64,000 bases of DNA from Mycobacterium sp. MS1601. GTDB lineage: Bacteria > Actinomycetota > Actinomycetes > Mycobacteriales > Mycobacteriaceae. Of the stretch, positions 26,755 through 35,672 are shown one piece after another. Numbering within the stretch: position 1 is the stretch's first letter; each line of letters begins with the position of its first letter. The position numbers and the translations under genes are program-made. The notes beneath the pieces were generated by a model. That model did no database searches, was not told the DNA's origin, and saw nothing but the letters and a program-made list of their open reading frames with translations. The stretch is from positions 6,324,001 through 6,388,000 of the forward strand of contig NZ_CP019420.1 in assembly GCF_001984215.1 (NCBI RefSeq). The letters run 5' to 3'.

Positions 26755-27060
26755 CTACTCCGGAAGCCGCAGCTCGGGTTTTTCGACCTCTTCGATGTTG
26801 ACGTCCTTGAAGGTGATGACCCGGACCTGCTTGACGAACCGCGCAGGCCGGTACATGTCCCACACCCAGGCGTCGGCCAGGCGCAGCTCGAAGTACACCT
26901 CGCCGTCGGAGTTGCGCGGTATCAGCTCGACGCTGTTGGCCAGGTAGAAGCGGCGTTCGGTCTCCACGACGTAACTGAACTGTCCGACGATGTCCTTGTA
27001 CTCGCGGTACAGCGAGAGCTCCATCTCGGTTTCATACTTCTCGAGATCTTCAGCGCTCAT
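26755..27060 (-). CDS. DUF2469 conserved actinobacterial protein
   Basis: A 101-residue acidic protein beginning MSAEDLEKYETEMELSLYREYKDIVGQF, of the DUF2469 family found only in actinobacteria and always close to rnhB and lepB. There is no membrane segment or known catalytic motif. High conservation suggests an important role that is still undefined. Confidence 0.93.
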   Translation of the reverse strand: MSAEDLEKYETEMELSLYREYKDIVGQFSYVVETERRFYLANSVELIPRNSDGEVYFELRLADAWVWDMYRPARFVKQVRVITFKDVNIEEVEKPELRLPE

Positions 27061-27103
27061 CGGTCCAGCTGTCCTTCATGTCGATCAATCCCCTCATCTT
27101 GTC

Positions 27104-27820
27104 CTACCCGAGTTCACTGCGCTGCTCCAGCGCGGGATCGCAGCCGTCAGCGAGTTCCACCACCTGGCCACCGGCGACCCGGCGCACGTTGATGAACGAA
27201 TGTCGGTGCTGCGCCGACGGGCCGAGCTTGACCAGGGCTTCGGTGTGCGCGGCCGTGCTGTAGCCCTTGTGGACGGCGAAACCGTACCCCGGATGCTCGC
27301 GGTCCATCGCCACCATCAGCCGGTCTCGGCTCACCTTGGCCAGCACACTTGCCGCGGCGATACACGCCGCGGCGGCATCACCGGAGATCACCGGCAGCGA
27401 CGGCATCGGCAGGCCGGGCACCCGGAACCCGTCGGAGAGCACGTATCCCGGCTTCAACGACAGCCCGGCCACCGCACGGCGCATGCCTTCGATGTTGGCG
27501 ACGTGCACACCCCGGCGGTCTACTTCCGTCGACGGGATGAACACCAGGTGATAGGCCAGCGCATACCGCTTGATCAGCGGGAAAAGCCGTTCGCGTTCTT
27601 TTTCGTTGAGCTTCTTGGAATCATCGAGCCGAGCCAGGCTGGTCAGTTTGTTGGGTCCCAGCACACAGGCCGCCACCACCAGCGGACCCGCGCAGGCGCC
27701 CCGCCCAACTTCGTCCACACCGGCCACCGGCCCCAGCCCGCTGCGATACAGCGCGGACTCCAGCGTGCGCAGACCCGCCGACTTGCGGATCACAGTGCGC
27801 GGCGGCCAGGCAGCAGGCAC
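27104..27820 (-). CDS. rnhB: Ribonuclease HII
   Basis: Removes RNA from DNA-RNA hybrids, including single misincorporated ribonucleotides. The 238-residue protein holds the active-site motif [13 protein letters not shown] with the first acidic residues, [13 protein letters not shown] and the late [15 protein letters not shown]. The GTG at 27820 immediately follows the lepB stop at 27821, with no gap. The order lepB-rnhB-DUF2469 on the minus strand is the conserved one. Confidence 0.96.
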   Translation of the reverse strand: MPAAWPPRTVIRKSAGLRTLESALYRSGLGPVAGVDEVGRGACAGPLVVAACVLGPNKLTSLARLDDSKKLNEKERERLFPLIKRYALAYHLVFIPSTEVDRRGVHVANIEGMRRAVAGLSLKPGYVLSDGFRVPGLPMPSLPVISGDAAAACIAAASVLAKVSRDRLMVAMDREHPGYGFAVHKGYSTAAHTEALVKLGPSAQHRHSFINVRRVAGGQVVELADGCDPALEQRSELG

Positions 27821-28669
27821 TCAAGCACCCTGCGACGACGTCGAGCTTTCTTGTGGATTCACCGTCGTCACGCCACCCCAGCGCGACGGCGGCCACGCGA
27901 TGAACCGCGCCTTACCGATGACGTTCTCCACCGGGATGGTGCCGTTCATGGGGTCGCCCGTGCAGATGAGACCGTTCTGCGCGTCGGCGGGCGAGCTGGT
28001 GCAGTGCGCGCGGGAATCCGCCGAGTGGGTTCGGTTGTCACCCATCACCCACAGCCGATTCTCCGGCACGGTGACGGGACCGAACTCGTTGCCCAGACAG
28101 GGGTAGATGGCCGGGTCGGCCATCATGGTGTTCGGGTCGAGATACGGCTCGTCGAGCTTCTTGCCGTCCACGGTCAGGCCGGTGTCGGCGCGGCATTCGA
28201 CGGTCTGACCGCCAACAGCGATGACGCGCTTGACCAGATCATTCTGGTCCGGCGGCACAAAACCGACAAACGACAGCGCGTCCTGCACCGTACGGATGGC
28301 GGGGTTGTCCGACCGGATCGATTTGTAGCCGACACTCCACGACGGCGGCCCCTTGAAGACGATGACGTCCCCGGGCGCCGGGTCGGTGAAGCGGTAGCTC
28401 AGCTTGTCGACCATGATCCGGTCACCGACGCAGCCCGCGCAGCCGTGCAACGTCGGCTCCATCGATTCCGAAGGAATCAGGTACGGCCGCGCGATGAACG
28501 TCAGCATCACGTAATAGAGAACCAACGCGATACTGACAAGAATCGCACCCTCACGCAGAGCGGACTTCTTCTTCTTGGGCTTCTTGTCGTCGGCGCTGCG
28601 ATCGACCTCATCGGCCGCCGGGTCGATCAACTCATCAGCCCGGTCGGCCGAGTCCTCGGTGTCGGTCAC
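27821..28669 (-). CDS. lepB: Signal peptidase I
   Basis: Cuts signal peptides from exported proteins at the outer face of the membrane. The 282-residue protein has an acidic, then Lys-rich, cytoplasmic tail (KKPKKKKS), one membrane helix at about 42-58, the nucleophile Ser69 in PSESMEPTL, the general-base Lys147 in DLVKRVIAVGG and the box E motif VMGDNRTHSADSR. The start is the GTG at 28669 (MTDTEDSADR), the normal distance ahead of the helix. rplS lies upstream. Confidence 0.96.
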   Translation of the reverse strand: MTDTEDSADRADELIDPAADEVDRSADDKKPKKKKSALREGAILVSIALVLYYVMLTFIARPYLIPSESMEPTLHGCAGCVGDRIMVDKLSYRFTDPAPGDVIVFKGPPSWSVGYKSIRSDNPAIRTVQDALSFVGFVPPDQNDLVKRVIAVGGQTVECRADTGLTVDGKKLDEPYLDPNTMMADPAIYPCLGNEFGPVTVPENRLWVMGDNRTHSADSRAHCTSSPADAQNGLICTGDPMNGTIPVENVIGKARFIAWPPSRWGGVTTVNPQESSTSSQGA

Positions 28670-28730
28670 GGCATCAGCGTAGTCAGCATGTCCCGCAGCG
28701 GGAGTACGCGGCGCCGCAGAGCGCGCAAAC

Positions 28731-29072
28731 TCAGCGCTTTTCCTTGATCTTGGCCTTCTTGCCGCGCAGCTCACGCAGGTAGTACAGCTTGGCGCGACGG
28801 ACGTCACCGCGGGTCAGCACCTCGACCTTGTCGAGGTTGGGCGAGTGCACCGGGAAGGTGCGCTCCACGCCGACGCCGTAGCTCTCCTTGCGGACGGTGA
28901 AGGTCTCACGGATGCCACCGCCCTGCCGGCGGATGACGACACCCTTGAAGACCTGGATGCGCTCCTTGGTGCCCTCGATGACCTTCACGTGCACGTTCAC
29001 GGTGTCGCCGGGGCCGAAGGCCGGGATGTCGTCGCGCAGCGACGCCTGGTCGACGAAGTCCAGCGTGTTCAT
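28731..29072 (-). CDS. rplS: 50S ribosomal protein L19
   Basis: A 113-residue large-subunit protein at the subunit interface. It has the hallmark [15 protein letters not shown] and [16 protein letters not shown] stretches and ends KKAKIKEKR. The ATG at 29072 is preceded by GGAAGAGTCACCG. The region upstream of it separates rplS from a divergent lipoprotein gene. Confidence 0.97.
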   Translation of the reverse strand: MNTLDFVDQASLRDDIPAFGPGDTVNVHVKVIEGTKERIQVFKGVVIRRQGGGIRETFTVRKESYGVGVERTFPVHSPNLDKVEVLTRGDVRRAKLYYLRELRGKKAKIKEKR

Positions 29073-29404
29073 CGGTGACTCTTCCTTGCGGTCGCGGCTA
29101 TGGACTACACCCAGCACACTTGTGCCGGGCGGATCCGTAGCCGATGGGTGGGGCTTTCGGTGTGTGCCTTAGGTCTGTCACGCAGCAGGCGGTGCTACCA
29201 GCCCACGCAGACAACTTGTCAATTGTGCCAGACGCGACGCATGCAGTGAAATCGCGTCGTCAGCGGCGTTGCGGACCATACCAGCGAGCCTGCCTGACCA
29301 CGCGCATGTGCAAAGAAACCACTAGTCTGGTTTTCTCGGGCAGGGCTTGACACCAACAGGCCACAGGACCCGATCCCAGACATATACACGCACTCAGGAG
29401 CAGC
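29073..29404. other. Divergent intergenic region between rplS and the lppW-like gene
   Basis: About 330 bases without a convincing gene. TTGACA at 29347-29352 could be a -35 for the plus-strand lipoprotein gene, but the nearest TA-rich -10 candidate, TATACA at 29383-29388, is too far away (30 bases). GGAG at 29397-29400 is the lipoprotein ribosome site. A weak inverted repeat (CGACGC at 29235-29240 with GCGTCG at 29254-29259) is visible. The rplS promoter must also be here but I cannot place it. Confidence 0.4.
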
Positions 29405-30361
29405 ATGCGTTCGCGGGCGTCGAACCTGGTGAAGGCCGACAATCTTGTGAAAGCAACTGTCGCCGTCACCAGTGCCGCGTTGATCGCAGCCTGTGCCGGA
29501 TGCGAAGCCCGGGTCTACGGCTCCACCGGCCAGCATCTTTCCGATGCCCCACAGATGTCGGTGGTGGCCCCGCAGGCGCCCGCGGACGTGGCTCCGGCCC
29601 CCGTCGTCGCACCCCCGGCCTCGTTCACCGGATTGCAGGCCCGCGCCGATCAGGCGGTGGCCGCGGCCGCCGATGAGGGTGCCGACGTCGCCGTCATGGT
29701 GCTGGATCGGGAAACCCGTCAACAGGTTTCCGCGGGACGCACCACGGGCTGGGCCACTGCCTCGGTGGTCAAGCTGTTCATCGCCGACGATCTGCTGCTG
29801 CGCCAGCCGGACCTCTCCCCCGACGATCGCCAGCTGCTGGATTTGATGCTGCGCTCCTCGGATGACAGTGCAGCCGAGACATTTTGGAACCGCGGCGGCG
29901 GCAGCGCGATCGTGAATCGTGTCACGGCGCGATACGGACTGACCGAGACGTCACCTCCGAACAACGGCCGCTGGTTCAACACCATCACCTCGGCCGCCGA
30001 TCTGATCAAGTACTACGACATGATGCTGGCCGGTACCGGCGGCCTGCCGCGCGAACGCGCCGGCATCATCATGGCCGATCTCGCCGCGTCGACCCCCACC
30101 GCCCCGGACGGCACCCAACCAGGGGGTATCTATCCGCAGCGCTTCGGGATTCCCGAGGGCCTGCCCGCCGAACGTGTTGCGGTGAAACAGGGTTGGATGT
30201 GCTGCATCGGCGGCGACTGGATGCACCTGTCCACCGGCGTGCTCGGTGTCGACCGGCGCTACCTGATGGTCATCTATGCGTTGCAGCCCGTGGGTGCGAC
30301 GGCGGCGCGCGAAACCATCACCGAGGCGGTCCGGTCCATCTTCCCCGCCGGGCGGGTTTAG
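29405..30361 (+). CDS. lppW: LppW-like lipoprotein with beta-lactamase-type fold
   Basis: A 318-residue protein with a signal sequence and lipobox LIAAC (Cys30), a Pro/Ala-rich linker to about residue 75 and a serine-hydrolase (class A beta-lactamase-like) domain. The SxxK motif is S120-V-V-K123, an acidic SDD stands where SDN/SxN is expected (about 152-154), and KTG is replaced by KQG at 261-263. It may therefore bind rather than hydrolyse peptidoglycan or beta-lactams. It stands between rplS and trmD, as lppW does in M. tuberculosis. The TAG stop overlaps the trmD stop by four bases. Confidence 0.87.
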   Translation: MRSRASNLVKADNLVKATVAVTSAALIAACAGCEARVYGSTGQHLSDAPQMSVVAPQAPADVAPAPVVAPPASFTGLQARADQAVAAAADEGADVAVMVLDRETRQQVSAGRTTGWATASVVKLFIADDLLLRQPDLSPDDRQLLDLMLRSSDDSAAETFWNRGGGSAIVNRVTARYGLTETSPPNNGRWFNTITSAADLIKYYDMMLAGTGGLPRERAGIIMADLAASTPTAPDGTQPGGIYPQRFGIPEGLPAERVAVKQGWMCCIGGDWMHLSTGVLGVDRRYLMVIYALQPVGATAARETITEAVRSIFPAGRV

Positions 30362-31035
30362 CGCAGCAGATCGGGACGACGCTCCCGCGTGCGTTCTTCC
30401 GCTGCTTCCCGGCGCCAGCGCTCGATGCGGGCATGATCGCCGGACAGCAGTACTGCGGGCACATCCAGGTCCCGCCAACTCGGCGGCCGCGTGTAGCTGG
30501 GACCTTCGAGCAATCCGTCCGAATGTGAATCCTCTTGATGCGACTTCGGATTGCCGATGACATCAGGCAGGAGCCGGATGACGGCCTCCAGCATCACCAG
30601 GGTGGCCACTTCCCCACCGTTGAGCACGTAGTCCCCGATGGACACTTCTTCGACCCGCATGCGCCGGGCGGCGTCGTCGGCCACCCGCTGGTCGATGCCC
30701 TCGTAGCGGCCGCAGGCGAACACCAGATGCCGCTCGGCGCTCCAGCGGGCAGCGGTGGCCTGGTCGAACAGCCGCCCCGCCGGGGTGGGAACCACCAGAA
30801 GGGTTTCGGCGGAACAGATTTCATCAAGAGCCGCACCCCAGACGGGTGCCTTCATCACCATGCCGGGCCCGCCGCCGTAGGGCGAGTCGTCGACCGACCT
30901 GTGCACGTCGTGGGTCCAGCGCCGCAGGTCGTGGACACCGAGCTCGATCCGCCCGCTCTCGATGGCCTTGCCGGGCAGTGCCTGCCTCAGCGGCGCCAGG
31001 TAATCGGGGAAGATGGTGATGACGTCAATGCGCAC
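30358..31035 (-). CDS. trmD: tRNA (guanine37-N1)-methyltransferase
   Basis: Methylates N1 of G37 next to the anticodon, preventing +1 frameshifts. The 225-residue SPOUT enzyme has the N-terminal start [12 protein letters not shown], the trefoil knot with [12 protein letters not shown] and [11 protein letters not shown] and the [13 protein letters not shown] region. It starts with GTG at 31035, 12 bases after the rimM stop, in the conserved rpsP-khpA-rimM-trmD operon. Confidence 0.97.
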   Translation of the reverse strand: MRIDVITIFPDYLAPLRQALPGKAIESGRIELGVHDLRRWTHDVHRSVDDSPYGGGPGMVMKAPVWGAALDEICSAETLLVVPTPAGRLFDQATAARWSAERHLVFACGRYEGIDQRVADDAARRMRVEEVSIGDYVLNGGEVATLVMLEAVIRLLPDVIGNPKSHQEDSHSDGLLEGPSYTRPPSWRDLDVPAVLLSGDHARIERWRREAAEERTRERRPDLLR

Positions 31036-31047
31036 TCGGGCCCAGCC

Positions 31048-31569
31048 TCATTCGAGGTCCAGCAGGCCTTCGGGCGGGTCGATCTCGATCAGACCGTCGG
31101 CCAGCGACACGGTCGGCACGAACGCCGCGATGAACGGGACGAGTTTCTCCGCACCGTCCGGCGTCTTGATCGACAGCAGTTCTCCCGCGGCGGTGTGCAA
31201 CACCTCGGTGACGGTGCCGATGTCCACTCCCGCGACGGTCCGTACGGCCAGCCCTTCGAGCTGGTGGTCGTAGAACTCGTCGGGGTCGGTGATGGGTGGC
31301 AGATCCTCGGATTCGACCAGGAACAGCGTGCCACGCAGGGAGTCCGCGGTGTCCCGGTCGCCGATGCCGGACAGCCGGACCAGCAGCCGTCCGCCGTGCT
31401 CACGGACACTGTCGATGAGGTACTCGCGCTCGGCCTTGCCGCGAGATGCCCTGCCGCGCAGAACTTTGCCCTTCGTGAAGCGGCCGCCGGGATCGTCGGT
31501 GCGCACCTCGACGACCACCTCACCGGTGACGCCGTGCGCCTTGACGATACGACCGACGACCAACTCCAC
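31048..31569 (-). CDS. rimM: 16S rRNA processing protein RimM
   Basis: Assists maturation of the 30S head with S19. The 173-residue protein has the N-terminal RimM barrel ([19 protein letters not shown], and the [10 protein letters not shown] region) and the C-terminal PRC-barrel ([27 protein letters not shown]). The ATG at 31569 follows khpA by 11 bases; it stands second-last in the rpsP-khpA-rimM-trmD operon. Confidence 0.96.
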   Translation of the reverse strand: MELVVGRIVKAHGVTGEVVVEVRTDDPGGRFTKGKVLRGRASRGKAEREYLIDSVREHGGRLLVRLSGIGDRDTADSLRGTLFLVESEDLPPITDPDEFYDHQLEGLAVRTVAGVDIGTVTEVLHTAAGELLSIKTPDGAEKLVPFIAAFVPTVSLADGLIEIDPPEGLLDLE

Positions 31570-31580
31570 GAACGTGCGAC

Positions 31581-31823
31581 CTACTGGTCGGTGTCCACCA
31601 CGTCGACGCGGATCCCGCGGCCGCCGATACCGGCGACCAGGGTGCGCAACGCGGTGGCGGTACGTCCGCCGCGACCGATGACCTTGCCCAGGTCCTCGGG
31701 GTGCACGTGCACCTCGACGGTACGACCACGGCGGTTGGTCACCATGTCGACGCGGACGTCATCGGGGTTGTCGACGATCCCGCGGACCAGATGCTCCACG
31801 GCGTCGACGACGACAGCGCTCAT
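31581..31823 (-). CDS. khpA: KH-domain RNA-binding protein KhpA
   Basis: An 80-residue single type II KH domain with the GxxG loop in [11 protein letters not shown]. KhpA-family proteins bind RNA, often as a heterodimer with the Jag-domain KhpB, and affect cell division and small RNAs in firmicutes. The ATG at 31823 overlaps the rpsP stop (ATGA), so its synthesis is tied to S16. Confidence 0.95.
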   Translation of the reverse strand: MSAVVVDAVEHLVRGIVDNPDDVRVDMVTNRRGRTVEVHVHPEDLGKVIGRGGRTATALRTLVAGIGGRGIRVDVVDTDQ

Positions 31824-32257
31824 TCGGCAGCGTCGGCGGTCTCGGCAGGTGCCTCGGCGTCAGCCTTGGGGGCCTTCTTCTTCTTGGGGGTGATGGCCTC
31901 GTTGGCCGGGCCACCGTCGGCCTGCGCCAGAGCGGCGTTGAACAGGTCGAGCTTGCTGGGCTTGGCTTCCTTGACCTTCAGGGTGCCCTCAGCGCCGGGC
32001 AGGCCCTTGAACTTCTGCCAGTCGCCGGTGATCTTCAGCAGAGCCAGGATGGGCTCGGTGGGCTGGGCGCCGACGCCGAGCCAGTACTGGGCACGCTCGG
32101 AATCGATCTCGATCAGGCTCGGCTCTTCCTTGGGGTGGTAGCGGCCGATGACCTCGATGGAGCGGCCGTCGCGGCGAGAGCGCGCGTCGGCGATGACGAT
32201 GCGGTACTGGGGATTGCGGATCTTGCCGAGCCGGGTCAGCTTGATTTTCACAGCCAT
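31820..32257 (-). CDS. rpsP: 30S ribosomal protein S16
   Basis: A small-subunit assembly protein. The first 80 residues are the conserved S16 fold ([21 protein letters not shown], then [11 protein letters not shown]). Beyond that is an actinobacterial tail of about 60 residues rich in Lys, Ala and Glu ([22 protein letters not shown]), giving 145 residues in total. It is the first gene of the operon with khpA, rimM and trmD; the promoter should lie in 32258-32422. Confidence 0.96.
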   Translation of the reverse strand: MAVKIKLTRLGKIRNPQYRIVIADARSRRDGRSIEVIGRYHPKEEPSLIEIDSERAQYWLGVGAQPTEPILALLKITGDWQKFKGLPGAEGTLKVKEAKPSKLDLFNAALAQADGGPANEAITPKKKKAPKADAEAPAETADAAE

Positions 32258-32422
32258 GGAAAAGAAAACTCCTGTTTGAGTGCCACGCTGCAATTCAGCG
32301 ATCAGGGCAGATGACCCTGATCCGGTTTTGCCTCACGTGTGTGACCGCCGCACAGCCTGAGTCGTACGGCAGACAGCCGACCATTGTGCCAGAGCAACCT
32401 GCCCGGACAGAAATCACGCCTG

Positions 32423-32842
32423 CTAGATCAGTTTGTCGAAGCACTTCGTTTCGACACGGCGGGTCATCCGCCAGCCGTCGGCGGTGCGCAGGAATTCGTC
32501 GTCGTACCAGAGCCCGCAGAACAGGACCTGCTTGCGATCTGCGTCGAGCACCATCGGGTTGAAGCAGATCACCCGAGAGGAGGCGGTGTCGCCATCGAAG
32601 GTGATCGACAGGTTGCCCAGCATGTGCGAGTAGGCCGGAAAGTTGGGCAAGACCTCCGACAACCACGCCTTGACCTCGGGATACCGGCCGTCGATACCTC
32701 CCATGGCGCGGTAGTCGATGTAGGCGTCCGCGGTGAACACCGCGTCCAGGTCGTCGAAGCGGCGGTTGTCGATGGCAGTCGAGTAGTCGACGAGCAGCTG
32801 CTGGATCTCCAGGCGGTCGGAGATCTCCTCGAGGCTGAGCAT
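32423..32842 (-). CDS. SnoaL/NTF2-like domain protein
   Basis: A 139-residue cone-fold protein of the SnoaL-like/NTF2-like superfamily, members of which are dehydratases, isomerases or ligand binders. The N-terminal helix LEEISDRLEIQQLLVDYSTAIDNRRFDDL and FTADAYIDYRAMGG are typical, and the Tyr and Asp there are the residues often used for catalysis. I used the ATG at 32842; a TTG at 32851 with GGGAG seven bases ahead is an alternative start. A similar gene stands between rpsP and dacB in M. tuberculosis. It is divergent from the flavoprotein gene and shares its promoter region with a candidate iron box. Confidence 0.87.
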   Translation of the reverse strand: MLSLEEISDRLEIQQLLVDYSTAIDNRRFDDLDAVFTADAYIDYRAMGGIDGRYPEVKAWLSEVLPNFPAYSHMLGNLSITFDGDTASSRVICFNPMVLDADRKQVLFCGLWYDDEFLRTADGWRMTRRVETKCFDKLI

Positions 32843-32916
32843 GGAAGACAATTCAACACTCCCGGTAGCGAAACCGGCCAGGAAAGGGACCAACCCATTC
32901 GACACACACTCCAAGT

Positions 32917-32935
32917 AAGGTCGCCCTAACTTAGG
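32917..32935. promoter_or_regulatory. Candidate IdeR/DtxR iron box
   Basis: TAAGGTCGCCCTAACTTAG matches the DtxR/IdeR consensus TWAGGTWAGSCTWACCTWA at 14 of 19 positions, including the AGGT and CTAAC cores. It lies 27 bases before the TTG start of the flavoprotein gene and about 75-80 bases ahead of the divergent SnoaL gene, so either could be iron-repressed. Confidence 0.5.
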
Positions 32936-32961
32936 CGATCCTCAGTGATTGGAGTGGACCG

Positions 32962-34563
32962 TTGCCTGACCCGTTCTCCCTGCTCGTCGGATACGGCAGC
33001 GAAACCGGTGGCGCCGAACAACTTGCGGGCCAATTCGCCGTCGCCGCCAAAGCGCTCGGCATCGATGTCACCCCTGTCGAACTCAACGCCGTCGACGCGG
33101 TGAAGCTGGCCGCCGCCACGCATTTTGTCGCGATCACCGCCACCTACGGCGAAGGCGAGTTCCCCTACAACGCCCACCTGTTCTGGGACCTGCTGGAAGG
33201 CTTCGATGCCAGCAGCGCACCGAAGCCTTTTGAGCATCTGAGCTTCGCCGTCCTCGGCCTGGGCGACAAGTACTACATCGACTTCGCGAACGCCGGAAAG
33301 CTGCTCGACGCCCGCCTCGAGGAACTGGGCGCCACCCGGCTCACAGCCCGCGTCGACTGCGATGTCGACTTCGACGCCGACGCCGCCGCCTGGACCGCCG
33401 GCCTGATCGAACTGCTTCCCTGTGTCGACGAGCCGGTCAGCTCCGCCGCCGACCCGGTCGATTCACCGCAGTGGCATCGCGGCAATCCCTTCACCGCAGC
33501 GCTGGTGTCCAGACAACTGCTCACCGAAGCGGACTCCCAGGACGAGGTGTGGCACTACGAGCTGGATCTGGCCGGCAGCGGGCTGACGTATCAGTCCGGT
33601 GATTCGATAGGCGTGCACCCGGTCAACGACCCCACACTGGTGAAGGCGGTGCTGACCCGGCTGGGCCGCAGCGCCGACGACACCGTGCCCGGCCACGATC
33701 AACCGCTGGGCACGCTGCTGGCCGAGCATTTCGAGATCCGCACACCGTCCCGAGACCTGCAGGCACTGGTCGCGGACCGCACCGCCGATACCGAGGCTGC
33801 CGCAGCTCTGCGCAGCGACGACCCCGCGACGCTGGAGTCCTGGCTCTACGATCGCGATCTGCTCGATCTGCTGGACCTGGCCGAGCTCCGCGCAGACGAG
33901 GTACTGAGCACGCTGCGACCGTTGCAGCACCGCGACTACTCGATCGCCTCCAGCCCGCACATCCATCCCGAGCGGGTGCACCTGACCGTGGCCACCGTGC
34001 GCCACCACCGCGGCGGCCGCGCCCGTGCGGGCGTCGCCTCCGGGTATCTGGCCGACCACGCCGAGCAGGTCCGGCTGCACCTCGTGCCCAATTCCGGCTT
34101 CCGGCTGCCCGCCCCGGACGTCCCGATCATCATGGTGGGCCCGGGCACCGGTATCGCGCCGTTCCGGGCCTTCCTGCAGGAGCGCCGGGCCACCGCGGCC
34201 ACCGGCAAGGCGTGGCTGTTCTTCGGACACCGGCACCACGCCACCGATTTCCTGTACCGCCAGGACCTGCAGGACTTCCTGGAGACCGGCGTGTTGAGCC
34301 GGCTGAATCTCGCCTTCTCCCGCGACGGGCACGACGCGAAGTACGTCCAGCACCACATGCTGACTCACGCCGCGGATCTGTTCGCCTGGCTTCAGGAGGG
34401 GGCGCACCTCTACGTGTGCGGTGACGCATCACGGATGGCACGCGACGTCCACCACACGTTGCACCAGATCGTTGCTTCCGCAGGCGGTTTGGACGCCGAC
34501 GCCGCCCGCGCCTATGTCGACGAGCTCACCAGAGCGCACCGCTACTGCCGAGATGTGTACTGA
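32962..34563 (+). CDS. CysJ-like diflavin reductase (FMN/FAD/NADPH)
   Basis: A 533-residue electron-transfer flavoprotein resembling the alpha subunit of sulfite reductase. It has a flavodoxin domain (about 1-145; GYGSETGGAEQLA, TATYGEGEFPYNA, GLGDKYYIDFANAG), an FAD-binding ferredoxin-reductase domain (about 175-385; YQSGDSIGVHP, RDYSIASSP) and an NADPH domain (GPGTGIAPFRAFLQER, ending HRYCRDVY). It would pass electrons from NADPH to a haem or siroheme partner, which is not encoded nearby. The TTG at 32962 has GGAG seven bases before it. The candidate iron box upstream suggests regulation by iron, perhaps for siderophore or iron-related reduction. Confidence 0.92.
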   Translation: MPDPFSLLVGYGSETGGAEQLAGQFAVAAKALGIDVTPVELNAVDAVKLAAATHFVAITATYGEGEFPYNAHLFWDLLEGFDASSAPKPFEHLSFAVLGLGDKYYIDFANAGKLLDARLEELGATRLTARVDCDVDFDADAAAWTAGLIELLPCVDEPVSSAADPVDSPQWHRGNPFTAALVSRQLLTEADSQDEVWHYELDLAGSGLTYQSGDSIGVHPVNDPTLVKAVLTRLGRSADDTVPGHDQPLGTLLAEHFEIRTPSRDLQALVADRTADTEAAAALRSDDPATLESWLYDRDLLDLLDLAELRADEVLSTLRPLQHRDYSIASSPHIHPERVHLTVATVRHHRGGRARAGVASGYLADHAEQVRLHLVPNSGFRLPAPDVPIIMVGPGTGIAPFRAFLQERRATAATGKAWLFFGHRHHATDFLYRQDLQDFLETGVLSRLNLAFSRDGHDAKYVQHHMLTHAADLFAWLQEGAHLYVCGDASRMARDVHHTLHQIVASAGGLDADAARAYVDELTRAHRYCRDVY

Positions 34564-34609
34564 CGTCCACTTCTGAGGAGCCCGACCTCAAGGGTTAGGC
34601 TGCCTCTTC

Positions 34610-35512
34610 ATGCGCAAGCTGCTGACGAGTGTGGCGGTCACCTTGAGTCTGGCATTGATCTTGGCTCTGGTGGCATTTGCGCCGTCGTCGGAGGCTCAGC
34701 CCCTCAGCGACATCACGGTGGTTCAACCCGTGGGCTCGGTGCCGGTGCCCGACGGACCTGCCCAGGCCTGGATCATCGCCGACATGGACACCGGACAGGT
34801 GTTGGCCGCCCGCAACGAGAACAACACCTACGCGCCGGCGAGCACCATCAAGACTCTGCTGGCCCAGGTGATCCTCGACGAAGTGCCGATGGACTCCACG
34901 ATCGTGGCCGACGAGGCGGACACCCGCGTCGAGTGCAACTGCGCCGGTGTGCTGCCCGGGCACACCTACACGGCCCGGCAACTGCTCGAGGGCCTGCTGC
35001 TGGTGTCGGGTAACGACGCCGCCAACACCTTGGCGCGCATGGTCGGCGGCACCGATGCGGCGGTGGCCAAGATGAACGCCAAGGCCGTCTCGCTGGGCGC
35101 CCACGGCACCAGCGCCGGGTCCCCGTCGGGCATCGACGGCCCCGGCATCAACATCTGGTCCACGCCGCACGACCTCGCGGTCATCTTCCGCTCGGCCATG
35201 ACGTACCCGGTGTTCGCCCAGATCGTCGCGCAGCCCACCGCGGTGTTCCCCAGCAAGACCGGCGACCGTGTGCTGGTCAACCAGAACGAACTACTGCACC
35301 GCTACCCCGGAACCCTCGGCGGCAAAACCGGTTTCACCGACCTGGCGCGCAAGACCTACGTGGCGGCCGCATCCCGCAACGGCCGCCGGCTGGTGATCGC
35401 CATGATGTTCGGTCTGGTGGTCGAGGGCGGACCCACCTACTGGGATCAGGCGGGCGCACTGCTGGATTGGGGCTTCACCCAGAACAGCGGCGCCGGCATC
35501 GGTGTGCTCTGA
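34610..35512 (+). CDS. dacB: D-alanyl-D-alanine carboxypeptidase (DacB-type PBP)
   Basis: Trims the terminal D-Ala from peptidoglycan stem peptides. The 300-residue protein has a signal peptide (residues 1-29, ending PSSEA) and the S11 family motifs S78-T-I-K81, S133-G-N135 and K239-T-G241. No C-terminal membrane anchor is seen, so it is probably secreted. It corresponds in place to dacB2 of M. tuberculosis. A close paralogue follows 160 bases downstream. Confidence 0.94.
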   Translation: MRKLLTSVAVTLSLALILALVAFAPSSEAQPLSDITVVQPVGSVPVPDGPAQAWIIADMDTGQVLAARNENNTYAPASTIKTLLAQVILDEVPMDSTIVADEADTRVECNCAGVLPGHTYTARQLLEGLLLVSGNDAANTLARMVGGTDAAVAKMNAKAVSLGAHGTSAGSPSGIDGPGINIWSTPHDLAVIFRSAMTYPVFAQIVAQPTAVFPSKTGDRVLVNQNELLHRYPGTLGGKTGFTDLARKTYVAAASRNGRRLVIAMMFGLVVEGGPTYWDQAGALLDWGFTQNSGAGIGVL

Positions 35513-35590
35513 GCTCGGTCGCCGAGGCGGGTGTGGGGGTCCCCCAGCGGAGCGAGGGGGAGGACGAGCCCGGGGGCGAGCGGGCCGAGC
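35513..35590. repeat. Nested palindromic element between the two dacB paralogues
   Basis: The core GGGGGTCCCCC (35535-35545) is a perfect palindrome, and TCCCCC (35540-35545) also pairs with GGGGGA (35556-35561) around AGCGGAGCGA. Outer arms GCTCGG (35513-35518) and CCGAGC (35585-35590) extend the structure. The GGTCCCCCAGCGGAGCGAGG type of sequence is a short repeat I recall after many mycobacterial genes. It may act as a terminator of the first dacB. Confidence 0.55.
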
Positions 35591-35672
35591 TAGGTGTCTG
35601 AGCACCGGAAGTTGCTGATTCGCAACCGTTTCGAGATCAGCACCGCACGCACAGTGGTTACGCTCGGCGGTC

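Noticed and set aside
34585..34609. GGTTAGGCTGCC before the first dacB as a second iron box
   Set aside because: Only one half resembles the IdeR consensus; the other half does not match.
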